Assembly (NCBI GenBank): GCA_026770025.1
Contig: JAMXDE010000012.1
Coordinates: forward strand, 930,001 to 994,000
DNA length: 64,000 nucleotides
Origin: Craspedostauros australis
Taxonomy: Eukaryota; Bacillariophyta; Bacillariophyceae; Mastogloiales; Achnanthaceae
Direction of reading: 5' to 3'
Shown in pieces: positions 29,807 through 39,152 of this stretch. The stretch's first letter is position 1, and each line of letters begins with the position of its first letter. Position numbers and translations under genes: made by a program. Under the pieces are notes generated by a model that was not told the origin of the DNA, made no database searches, and saw nothing but the letters and a program-made list of their open reading frames with translations.

Positions 29807-31235
29807 TCTTGTGTGTTTTGTGTCTTGGTTTGTCTCCTTGATTTGTGTCTGGTCTGGGCTTGTGCCGTGTTGCGCTGTCGAGATTGATCACTTGTTCGTG
29901 GGCGTCCCTGATGTCGGTCTTGGCGGGTTGGTTCGGAGGGCAGGCGAGATGGCGATCTTGTTTGGGCGAAGGGCGCGGTACGAGTGTTGGCATGCACGAG
30001 TGGTTGTGGCGCGTCTGGTGTTCCGAACGAGGTCGAGAATTTGTGTTTGTTCTGATGTTCTCTTGTTGTGGACTGTTGGGATGCCGTTCCTGTTTTTATG
30101 ATGGCGACCGCTTTCTTTCTTGCTTTCTTCCTTGTGCGATTGTGCGATTGTGCGATTTGGTGATTTGAATCGAGTGCAATGGAGCCAAAGTATGGCACAT
30201 GGCGGTCCATGGTACTCTCACATAGTCGTAGAGCAGAGGACCTCCTCCAAAGAGTACTTGCATGCGGTGCTGTCTCTCTCTGCCACTGCGCGCTGAACTG
30301 AGATGTGTGCATCATTTGGGCGGCCGCTTTTGTTGGCTTATCGACCGCACGCCTCCCAAATGTTGTCACGATTGGATCGGCACGATCTCGGAACCATGTG
30401 CATGGCGTGAAAGGCCAATCGAACAGTTATTTTCAAATGTGGCACGTTGCCAACCGACGAACTTACTTAACATTCCTCATTCCCATTCCGTCCGGCGCTG
30501 TCTTTTCGGACAATACCACGACTCCATGCGCCAACCGACTCCTCTCAGCTCTCTCGATGAACCCACCAACGTCGTTCGCACAGAATGCAGCGGGCGTTGC
30601 CTCCCACTCATCACACGAGAAGTATCCTCGATCATCCTCGCATCACCCACACACACAAGGCACACACACCCGTACCTACATCATACTCTGCCCGTACTCG
30701 CACTCTGTCCTGTCACAACTTGGTATTCGTACGATTGATGGCAATTCCTCTGTTGTCTAGTACCATATGGTGGGCATGTATGTAAGCAACACACACACAA
30801 ACACTCTACTATGCTATATTCTGGAGATAGAGATAGAGGGCTAACATCCGTCCGCACGAATAGTTTTGCATTGTTAGCACGTGTAACAGAAAGTGTGCTG
30901 TCCTATTATACAATACGAGAGACCGTGCTGCACGTAGCATATTACATATTCTATTATAAAATATTATATAATATAACAGTATAATAATATGTACTCCATC
31001 TACGGTCGTATCCGCACTGCCATACTCGGACGGACACGAATGTAATCCACATCTCATCCGTGAGTACGCCACGAAACAAACACCAACCACTCATCACCCA
31101 CGCCATCAACCCATCAGCGGTTCGGTGAAAGAGGATGGGACTCAGGACCAAAAACACACCAACGGAAAAACTCCTTCATGCTCACCGCTTCGTCGATGAT
31201 CAGAGCTCTTGCCACCTCCACTCGTACCAAACTGC
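29807..31235. other. Intergenic region with AT-rich core
   Basis: No gene recognised in 1.4 kb. 30930-30990 is strongly AT-rich (TATTATAAAATATTATATAATATAAC-like, partly palindromic). CA-rich tracts lie near 30645-30680 and 30790-30805. It contains the 3' end of the DDX11 gene and the upstream region of the Q-rich orphan. Confidence 0.45.
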
Positions 31236-34200
31236 TTACTTGCGCATCTTCATCCTCGTGAAGAAGCTCCGCAATCGTTCCACCGTCTCATTCATGGTTG
31301 AATCACGCCATTGGTTCCCACTGGAAGTCAACCACTGAGGCAATTGTTTGGCAACACGACTGTCGGTTTGGTACCGCTGATCCAGCAGCACGATGGCGGC
31401 GTGGTCGTTGGCATGGCGGATGGCACGTCCGACACTTTGGTTGACGGCACGCATGCAGAGGTTGTGATAGTATGCCTGGGAGGACAGCGCGTTGCCTCCA
31501 CCGTCGCGTTGTTCGTCCAACAGCTTCATTTTCTCCTGCAAAATCGGATCCGTGATGTCGGCGTACGGCAGGCCAACGATGACCACACCACGACCCAGTT
31601 CGTTGGCGAAGTTGATTCCCTCCGACAGCTTGCCACCCACGACGCTGAATAACAGGGCGCCATTCCCGCAACCATCCAACGCCGCGTCGCCAAATCCCCG
31701 CAGCACCTTCTCCACGTCGCTCGATGACTTTGGTTCTTGGAAAACGCGTTTGATGGATCGCAGATCCTTCCAGATCACCCCGCCCTGCTCTCGTTTCCAG
31801 AACTCGATCAACTCCGATTCGTACTTGTAGCTGGGCAAAAATACGACCACGCCATTCGGAATGTTACGGCAGATTCGGAGCAACGCCATGCCCAGTGCCC
31901 GGCATACGGCTGGGGTGGACCGTTGCTTGTGCCGAAAGTCCAGGACGGTGGAGTTGACCTTGCCGATAGCTTGAAGTAGCACATTGCTGGGTGACACGAC
32001 GTGAGAGCACGAAAAGGCCGTGAAACGACCTTGGTGCAAGACTGGCGCTGCATCGTTGGCAACGCAGGATGGTGTTGATGGAGTGGTCTGGAAGAAGCGA
32101 TCGGCCGCCCCTGCCGCATCGATGAGATCATGATTGTCTTGGCGATCGTTTCCCGCGGACATCGTTGTGTTGCCCAACGAACCGAACAATTCCGATGCCA
32201 CATGCCCGAAGGGTCGGAGCGTGCCACCGACCAAGCACAAGGCATGAGGTTGCTCCAGCAAGTCCTGGCAGTATTCGGATGGGTGCAGCAGCACGTATCG
32301 AATTTGTGACGCTGTTCCGTAGTCCAGGAGAATCTTGCCATGGCGCGACGTTTGGGATAGCTTGACCAAGAATGTTTCCAGAACGGACATGGGTGAAACG
32401 TGCTTGGAGAGGGAGGAGTTGCTGTGAAGGTCGCCGACGCTTTGATGTTGCTGTTGCGTATCGACGGATCGTTCATGATTCATGAATCCGAGCAGCTTCT
32501 GCGACAGCCTGGACTCCTTCATGTAACGCAGCAATGGGTAGAGATTGATATTTGCCAACTTGAGCTCGATCATCAGCTGTGACGTGGGGATCAAGTTTGA
32601 CGAACGCGTTGATGCTGCTGCCGTCGCCTTTGCCTGTCGTTGCTTCGCCTTTTTGAAGTGCTTCAAGATGTTCTGGCAGATCATTGCGAGTTGTCGCAAA
32701 TAGTGCAAGTTACGGCTCCCCAAACGTCGCAGATACTTCTGAACGTACTTTTGGAGCTGTTGGTTGGCGGCCTGAACGACTGTGATCGACAGTGCCGCAC
32801 CAAACATGTTGGTCATGATTTCGCTGAGATTGTGCGCCTCGTCGATGATGACGACATTGTCCTTCAATGATAGCTGCAGCGATTGCCGTGTTTCCTTGGA
32901 CACCAGCATGGAATACGGCAGCACGATCAATTCCGCAGCTGCGATGGCTTCACGCGACGCGTAATAAGCGCATGTCTGAACGGCCTGCCCAAGACGCGCA
33001 GTCTCCTCAATGTCGGTCGGCTGCGTGAGGAGGTGCAATGCCAATGTGGACACAGCATCTGCATCGGACTTGTATGGACATCCAGATGACGACGACGACG
33101 ACGATCGTTTGACATTCGATTTAGAGGTGCTCTTTTGCAGATCCAAACACGTCTCCGTCCAGTCTGCATCGTTCTTTTTGCTTTTGCCCTTGAATTTGGG
33201 GTCCATCGCAAGGTACCCACAGACGCCCGCAGTTGACCTGCTGCCAAGCGCAATCGCACGCAGAGACTTGCCCCAGTGGGTTTTGCGCACTTCCGCAAGG
33301 AATTGGGACAGCTGCGAATGCGTGCGTGCGGCGTAGAGTATCTTGCGGACACCGTTGCCAGATTGCGACGCTGCATTTGCCTTTGCTTGTTTCGACGATG
33401 ATGCTTTCACTCCAAATTGCTTGCGCGTCGTTGCGTTGCTCGTACCGACCAGTAACGACCCAGCAAGGCGATTCGCATTCAGCAACAGACCTGGCTTGTC
33501 TGCAGGTACATCAGTCTCTGTGCCCCTTTGGTTGCTGTTCATCTTGGAGATGATCTTCGTTGCACCTTTCGCACCATTGCCATTTCTCTTCGAATTTTCC
33601 TTTGCGCTATCATAGTGATCGTCGCTAGCATCATCATCACTTTCACTATCATCATCGTCGAGATCGAAATCGCGGCCACCAAACATACCAAGCCCAATGC
33701 GATTCGTGTCTGCGGAAGCTCCGATCCCATCACTGTACTCCGGCAAGCAAAAATCGACCTCTTTTATGTCGGTCCGTTGTTTCGATGACGACTTTGCATC
33801 CCTTCGGCGCTTTTTCTGAAGATGAGGCGAGGTCTGCGACCGGATGGCGCTCCTGAGCCCATGTATGCGTTGCTGCTGAATGACATCCGCACGCTTGATC
33901 TCGTCATAGCCGTCATGTTCATATGCCAACTGCAACGGTTGCCGTATGCGAATCAAGGCTCTGTCCAAGTCACGCCTCGCCTTGACCGCATTCTGCAGTG
34001 TGGAATCGCCATTGGCTTGCAGCTGACCGGTCTCCTCGATGTCGGTGGGCACATCGGCAGTTGTGGCAAGCTGCCTGGCTGGCACAGGAGTATTCATATT
34101 CAAGCCGCTGCTTGCATGCTGACGTACGGCAGTGCCTGTATGTGGAAGAAGATCTGCAGCAGAGCACCGCTGACAGTCGATCTCCTCCTGACGTTTGAGC

Positions 34201-34484
34201 CACGCAATCGTGGAGCATGCCAATGAAAGAGATTTGCCGGTGCCTGTGGGGGATTCCAGCATGAGCACGTGCGTTCTGCTATTTCTGGTTGCCACGGCGT
34301 CGCCAGCTTTCTTGTTTCCGTCCAATCCATCCAGCACAGCTTGCATCAGCTGCACCTGCTGTTGGTAGGGCTCGGCGTACGGAAAGGGAACATCTGCAAC
34401 TGCCAATGGTGGCAGCGTTGGAGTGGCTGCGTCGTGTTCACAGTCATCCTTGCTGTTCATGGTAGACTCCTCCTCATGGACCAT
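31236..34484 (-). CDS. DDX11: DDX11/CHL1-type iron-sulfur DNA helicase
   Basis: XPD-like superfamily 2 5'-3' helicase of the DDX11/Chl1 clade, which supports sister-chromatid cohesion and fork stability. 1,082 residues, single exon. The Q-motif region is FPYAEPYQQQVQLMQAVLDG, Walker A is SPTGTGKS with K84, and the DEAH box is at 548-551 in VVIIDEAHNLSE. Four cysteines of the Fe-S module appear in GVCGYL, ETCLDL, SGCPYK and QTCAYYASR. Late motifs include SVVGGKLSEGINFANELGRG and QSVGRAIRHANDHA. Between Walker A and the Fe-S region there is a long acidic and Ser/Lys-rich insert (about 90-330), typical of this clade though long here. CAYYASREAI...LIVLPYSMLV matches DDX11 better than RTEL1, FANCJ or XPD. 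Confidence 0.92.
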   Translation of the reverse strand: MVHEEESTMNSKDDCEHDAATPTLPPLAVADVPFPYAEPYQQQVQLMQAVLDGLDGNKKAGDAVATRNSRTHVLMLESPTGTGKSLSLACSTIAWLKRQEEIDCQRCSAADLLPHTGTAVRQHASSGLNMNTPVPARQLATTADVPTDIEETGQLQANGDSTLQNAVKARRDLDRALIRIRQPLQLAYEHDGYDEIKRADVIQQQRIHGLRSAIRSQTSPHLQKKRRRDAKSSSKQRTDIKEVDFCLPEYSDGIGASADTNRIGLGMFGGRDFDLDDDDSESDDDASDDHYDSAKENSKRNGNGAKGATKIISKMNSNQRGTETDVPADKPGLLLNANRLAGSLLVGTSNATTRKQFGVKASSSKQAKANAASQSGNGVRKILYAARTHSQLSQFLAEVRKTHWGKSLRAIALGSRSTAGVCGYLAMDPKFKGKSKKNDADWTETCLDLQKSTSKSNVKRSSSSSSSGCPYKSDADAVSTLALHLLTQPTDIEETARLGQAVQTCAYYASREAIAAAELIVLPYSMLVSKETRQSLQLSLKDNVVIIDEAHNLSEIMTNMFGAALSITVVQAANQQLQKYVQKYLRRLGSRNLHYLRQLAMICQNILKHFKKAKQRQAKATAAASTRSSNLIPTSQLMIELKLANINLYPLLRYMKESRLSQKLLGFMNHERSVDTQQQHQSVGDLHSNSSLSKHVSPMSVLETFLVKLSQTSRHGKILLDYGTASQIRYVLLHPSEYCQDLLEQPHALCLVGGTLRPFGHVASELFGSLGNTTMSAGNDRQDNHDLIDAAGAADRFFQTTPSTPSCVANDAAPVLHQGRFTAFSCSHVVSPSNVLLQAIGKVNSTVLDFRHKQRSTPAVCRALGMALLRICRNIPNGVVVFLPSYKYESELIEFWKREQGGVIWKDLRSIKRVFQEPKSSSDVEKVLRGFGDAALDGCGNGALLFSVVGGKLSEGINFANELGRGVVIVGLPYADITDPILQEKMKLLDEQRDGGGNALSSQAYYHNLCMRAVNQSVGRAIRHANDHAAIVLLDQRYQTDSRVAKQLPQWLTSSGNQWRDSTMNETVERLRSFFTRMKMRK

Positions 34485-34851
34485 CGGCTCCTTCTTGTGA
34501 ATGGCTGGAGTTCTTCTTTCGATTGTGTAATTGCTCTCTTCTGACTTTCTTGTTGTGTTGTTTGGTTGATTTCTTGGTTGCTTCCTTCCTTCCTTCCTTC
34601 AACTGTGCGCAATGGCACGCAGAACACGACCAAGCAAGCACGAAGATGGAGATGAAACACGCAATTCAAAAATGTTTCGCGCCAAAAATGTGATCGACCC
34701 ATTCGAACACACTTCACGCTCTTTTTCGCAACCTATGGAATTAGTCTAGAGAGAAAGAGATGCTCAACTCGAACAACCCAACTGTAGAACCATGTGCGCA
34801 TGATGCTTGTAACATATAATAGGTGCACATCGCTCGTACTCCACGATGAAT
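34485..34851. other. Intergenic, DDX11 upstream / TMEM97 downstream
   Basis: Same-strand spacer holding the DDX11 promoter. A CTTCCTTCCTTCCTTC tract lies at about 34582-34600. No gene seen. Confidence 0.4.
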
Positions 34852-35391
34852 TCATTTCGCATCCCCAACCTCCAACGCCTTGGACAGCAACCACAATGGA
34901 ATCCAAAAGTAGGGTGCGTAGATGGAGATGCAAATTGCCTTTTGTGCCATCGTCATGTTGGGAGATGTGGCGAAGGTTGCCCAGATTGGAATCAACGTCG
35001 TGCACACATGAGCGCAGTATACCAGCGTGAGTTTGCGGAACCACTCGGGATAATGGTGTTGCTGTTGCTGCTGCGTGTTGTCGGCTCTCGTGTGCGTCCT
35101 CGTCATGACGCGCAAGGCCACGAAGAAGTACGGCAATTGCAACGCGCATTCGCACAGGATGAATGATGCGAACCAAGCCACGTTGACCTGTTGGTCCTCC
35201 TGCAAGGATTGCCGGTATCCCATCAACCGATCCCCTGAATGGTCGGCGTAAAATTGAACGACATCTCGCAGGAGCTGGGGGTACAGGAAGGATCCGAAGG
35301 CACCCTGTCCGTCGATCAACACTGTGATGGGGATGTGGCTTGCGAAGAATGCAAGGGCCACGTTGCGTTCGAAGCCTCGCAGGATCTTCAT
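34852..35391 (-). CDS. TMEM97 / sigma-2 receptor homologue (EXPERA domain)
   Basis: 179-residue, four-helix ER membrane protein of the EXPERA superfamily (with EBP and TM6SF2). Animal TMEM97 binds sterols and acts with NPC1. Helix 1 is FFASHIPITVLIDGQ, carrying the ligand-site aspartate. LYPQLLRDVVQFYADHSGDRL follows. Helix 2 is WFASFILCECALQLPYFFVAL with the conserved glutamate. Helices 3 and 4 are CAHVCTTLIPIWATFATSP and YAPYFWIPLWLLSKALE. Order and spacing match the animal protein along its whole length. There is a short Q/H insert in the helix 2-3 loop and a truncated tail without a clear ER-retention signal. ATG at 35391; single exon. Confidence 0.9.
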   Translation of the reverse strand: MKILRGFERNVALAFFASHIPITVLIDGQGAFGSFLYPQLLRDVVQFYADHSGDRLMGYRQSLQEDQQVNVAWFASFILCECALQLPYFFVALRVMTRTHTRADNTQQQQQHHYPEWFRKLTLVYCAHVCTTLIPIWATFATSPNMTMAQKAICISIYAPYFWIPLWLLSKALEVGDAK

Positions 35392-35890
35392 GCTTCGTGT
35401 TCTTCTTCTTCGTCTTCTTGATGTCGTTGCTGGCTTCGATATTGCGTGCTGCTTGGTGTGCGAAGGCTTTGGAAGAGCGAGGCTCTGTATTCACTCTCTG
35501 TGCCTGCCAACTCCATGGAGCGAAAGAAAAGCGACTGTCGCAAAATGCTGTTGCCTTGCAGGTTGGTTGTCAATTGTTTTGTGGTCTCTCCTTTTTTCGA
35601 TCGACCTCTGTGGCTGCCACCACCCATGGATGGCAACGACGTTGCCGTTCCCCAAATCCACACGACCGTGTCCACGCACTCCCTTGACATCACTTCGATC
35701 AAATAAAACAAAGCAGCACACCACATGTTGCGTAGCAATGTACAACTGTGACAGCACAAATTCACATCTACCTCACCACATCTGGTTGTATCTATGGATA
35801 TTTGTCTAAGTTATCATGGAGCAAAGTCCTTACACCATTCAGAGTAGAGTAGAGTAGAGTATATTACAGCACGCTCACGCTCACATTCAC
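35392..35890. other. Intergenic, TMEM97 upstream / EXS-protein downstream
   Basis: No gene seen. A GAGTA tandem run lies at 35841-35861, just after the EXS protein stop codon. Confidence 0.4.
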
Positions 35891-38164
35891 TCACAGAATA
35901 TCACGATGATACGCCGCCAGCAATCCCAAACCTGAGAATGCCACAGCGTAGAAACTCAATTCTCCAAGGATCTGCAAATCGCGCAGCATGGACATGTCGT
36001 TGGACATCCACATGCCGTTGGTCGTTTTGGTGTTGGCGTGCACGATCGTTGCATCCGTGTCCTCGCCGCTGCTTACCGACATGCTTGTCAGTCCGATGGA
36101 GGGGCTGGCCTTGCTGTTGCCAGCATCCTTCGTCGTCGTCTTTTGGCCGTCGATGGCGCCGGCATCGATACCACCAGCACCACCATCATCTATGTCATGA
36201 TCGCGCAGCAACTCGAATCCCCATGATGCCTCTTGCAGTTTGGGATTGCTGCGCGAGACGTTGACGGCTTCGTTCTCCACCCGAAGCAAACCCCACAACG
36301 TTCGCCGCAGGATCTCTGCTGACGCGATCGCTGCATTGAAGTAGGCGGAAACATCGCCTTGGAATGTGGCATTGAGGATGCCTGCCTTGTTGAGGTAATG
36401 GCGCGGTATGAAACTGAGCGTCCAGCAAAATCGCAGAGCGAAATTGATGACGAAGATGCACCAGTAGACGCTGGTGCGGGAGTAAATCCTCCGCTGTCGG
36501 AATTGCAGTCGCGGGAAGGAGGAGAAGATGGATCGCGATGTTGTCCCTATTTTCGCTGCTGTGGCCGAAGTTGTTGTATCGTCGACGAGCACGAACAAAT
36601 TCCAATCCATGAAGACATCCCACCAGATCTGGTAGAGCGTGGCGAAGACGAAGGAACCCAGCCAGAGGCTGGTCTGCTTCATGTTCGGATTGTAAATGCC
36701 AAACAGGGCGACTTGCGCAGCGATGAAGTACTTCAAGGCATTCCCCAGATAAGGCCATCTCTTCTTGTTGTCGTAGGATTGGCGCAGGTTCTGCAGGAAG
36801 CGCCACCACAGCGGGGATGCCACGCACATCGGGAGCAGCCAGGTGTGGAGGATCCAGTTGTTCTCCAAGGGACGGTCGGCGGTGTCCCACCCGTACGATT
36901 GCTCCCACCATCCTCTGAGGCCGGAGAGGAGGTAGAAGCAGGTGAAGCAGATGTCCTGCATGGGACGCACAGAAGATGTGATGATATCTCCGATGAAACC
37001 ATCTCGGAAGGTGACGTTGTGCAAGGGTGCGCTGGTGGTGAGGTAGACGATCTTCCAGAAGTCCTTGCGGCGCGACCATGGGAGGATGGCCTGGATGACG
37101 CTGCCGAAGAATAGGACGAGTGGGAAGACGGGCGCGGCGATGGCGGCGACGCCATGGAGGATGGTGGCATCGGCCATGCCATCGACGTATTTGCCACCTT
37201 CCGCACTGCTGATGGTGAAGAGGAACAAGGTGATGAGGATGAAGAGGAGGTTGTTCATGGCCGCTTTGGCAAGGTCGAGCGGATTGGGAGGCTCCGGCTC
37301 CTCCAGCAAAGCCTCCACAATCTCATCGTCATACTCGTCATCGATGCTGCCACCAATAACATCGTTGACGTTGTCCGCATCAGCATCCATGCTGATTCCA
37401 TTGCCAACGGCATTGCCTTTGGTGCCACCGTTGTTGTTGCCGCTGATGCTGATGCTGTTGTTGTTGTTGTTGTTGTTGTTGTTCGAGATTGTAGTTTTCA
37501 TCGACGTTGGATGAGCTGTGAAACCATCGTTGCCGCCATCATGCAGCGACGAAGGCAGACGTTGCGGTGGCTGCGAAGGAGGAGAAGACGATGACGAAGC
37601 AGAGGCTACCGCTGGTGAACTTGATGATGAAGCTGCTGCTTGATCTTCTACCACCCCGTCGGGCTCCAGTCTTTTCTGTGACTGTCCGTGTCTGTGTGAT
37701 GGATCATCCTCACCGCCGTCAACGCCGTCAACGCCGTTTTCGATATCGTCGTCATCATCGTCGTCGTCGTCTTGATCTGTGTCATCGGCATCATGGTGCT
37801 CGAGATCCCCACCGTAACCACCGACGGATGAGTAAGCCCCGTTCTCTCGAATCATGGCATTGACAACGGCCATCGTGTTGGTGTCGGGCGCTGGCTGAAA
37901 GAGCAGATGACCCACCATCCTGGTCCCCACGGTGCCCGACCAGACCCAGAGGGCCAGCGCCGCACACCACAGCAGCAAATTGATCTCGAACAAGGACCGG
38001 AAGACCCTGAGGCTGGGTGGGTGCCGCGTGAATGCCGTGACGACCGCGAGATGATGCGGCGGCTCGCCATCGTGCGTTTGGTTGTCTGTCAGCAGGAAGA
38101 TGCAGATCAGCAGCGGGATCACCAGCACGGCCCGCCTCAGTATCGAGGAGCGGGTTGCCGCCAT
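35891..38164 (-). CDS. EXS-domain (XPR1/ERD1-like) membrane protein
   Basis: 757 residues from the first ATG of the frame. It is a multi-span membrane protein of the EXS family, which includes the phosphate exporter XPR1/PHO1 and yeast Erd1 (Golgi phosphate recycling and glycosyltransferase retention). There is no SPX domain, so it is Erd1-like in layout. An N-terminal hydrophobic anchor is followed by FRSLFEINLLLWCAALALWV, the usual EXS lead-in. After a disordered acidic and N-rich insert (about residues 100-270), EXS blocks appear: SSVRPMQDICFTCFYLLSG, WWRFLQNLRQSYD, FVFATLYQIWWDVFMDW and YWCIFVINFALRFCWTLSF, then the R/E-rich end RRTLWGLLRVENE. The tail after that is S/T-rich and ends in a further hydrophobic stretch. 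Phosphate transport is inferred from family only. Confidence 0.85.
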   Translation of the reverse strand: MAATRSSILRRAVLVIPLLICIFLLTDNQTHDGEPPHHLAVVTAFTRHPPSLRVFRSLFEINLLLWCAALALWVWSGTVGTRMVGHLLFQPAPDTNTMAVVNAMIRENGAYSSVGGYGGDLEHHDADDTDQDDDDDDDDDIENGVDGVDGGEDDPSHRHGQSQKRLEPDGVVEDQAAASSSSSPAVASASSSSSPPSQPPQRLPSSLHDGGNDGFTAHPTSMKTTISNNNNNNNNNSISISGNNNGGTKGNAVGNGISMDADADNVNDVIGGSIDDEYDDEIVEALLEEPEPPNPLDLAKAAMNNLLFILITLFLFTISSAEGGKYVDGMADATILHGVAAIAAPVFPLVLFFGSVIQAILPWSRRKDFWKIVYLTTSAPLHNVTFRDGFIGDIITSSVRPMQDICFTCFYLLSGLRGWWEQSYGWDTADRPLENNWILHTWLLPMCVASPLWWRFLQNLRQSYDNKKRWPYLGNALKYFIAAQVALFGIYNPNMKQTSLWLGSFVFATLYQIWWDVFMDWNLFVLVDDTTTSATAAKIGTTSRSIFSSFPRLQFRQRRIYSRTSVYWCIFVINFALRFCWTLSFIPRHYLNKAGILNATFQGDVSAYFNAAIASAEILRRTLWGLLRVENEAVNVSRSNPKLQEASWGFELLRDHDIDDGGAGGIDAGAIDGQKTTTKDAGNSKASPSIGLTSMSVSSGEDTDATIVHANTKTTNGMWMSNDMSMLRDLQILGELSFYAVAFSGLGLLAAYHRDIL
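37456..37483. repeat. TTG/CAA trinucleotide repeat inside the EXS gene
   Basis: Encodes a run of Asn on the minus strand within the disordered insert of the EXS protein. Confidence 0.9.
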
Positions 38165-39152
38165 TTTGCCCTGGAGCAGAGCGGAGTGGAGTGCTGTGGA
38201 ATGATGTGGAGTGCTGTGGATGGGTTGAAGGGCACAGCGGAACACGCGACGAGCACTGCTGAGCAGGCGGGCTGTTGCGTATGGTATGTGTGGTGCCAGT
38301 ACTGTGTGGGAATCTGTCCCTGAATCTGCGACAACGACGTGCTGGGCTTCTGTTTGTGTCTCTTGCGCAGTGGCGGAGATGGTCACGCTCTGGAGACAAT
38401 GAAGGACGATCAGCTGCTTGTGTGCATGCACGACAAGTACAGTTTTAATGGAGTCTGTGATAGAGCAGAGTGGAGGATCGATAGAGCAGAGTAGTCTACT
38501 CTCTTCCCAGCTACGCTTGCAAATGTGGTGGCAAGCGTAGTCGTATGGCTATGGCGGAGTGCCAGGCACTGTTCTGTGCATCAACCAGACCACACACGAA
38601 ACGACGCCTCCTCAACGACTGGTTGTTCACGTGTGACTATGGCGCCAACAGAGTGAAGAGAGGCAGCAATCGCGCGCATTCTCTCTCTGTGTCGCAGTGT
38701 CTTGCCTTGTGGCCGAACAACGGGTTGGTTGCAGTGCTTTTTGCGCTGACGCGATTTCTCGCGATGGCGTTCTCCATCCACAGCGAACTTTTTTCCCTCT
38801 CGTTGCGCGCACCCGTCACAAGATGACTTTTGTGTGGGGCTTATGTCAAATCGGTCCATCGAGTCATTTCGTGCACCGAACGATAGAAAAGAACTAAGCG
38901 AGTTCCGTTGAACGGAATCTGGTCTTCCTCATGACGACCTCCACGATGACGCGAATCGTGTGAGTTGCGCACACAGTTTGGCGCGCGTTGGTTGATGGTT
39001 GATGGGTGCCGCGATCTTCGGGATGACGCGTACGACTATTGATGGTCAGTGACAACATACCAACAATGATACCATCCGCAACATCAACCATCTCCTCATT
39101 CATGTGATAATTCGCAACACGACACTATTCTAATAACAGTACAGCTGCGAAG
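38165..39152. promoter_or_regulatory. Divergent intergenic region, EXS protein / HCAR
   Basis: Promoters of both divergent genes should be here. The minus frame of the EXS protein is open to 38431 but without an ATG. GTAGTCTACT recurs at 38491-38500. No RNA gene seen. Confidence 0.4.

Noticed and set aside
29743-30369. 208-codon minus-strand frame overlapping the start of the Q-rich orphan
   Set aside because: Low-complexity K/T/Q/R chain without domain; the orphan itself is already doubtful.
30262-30760. Two overlapping plus-strand frames of about 155 codons
   Set aside because: No motif, ends in CA-rich tracts, and the two frames are mutually incompatible.
36195-37114. Long open frames on both strands in alternative frames
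   Set aside because: Overlap the EXS protein, whose frame carries the recognisable helices and family motifs.
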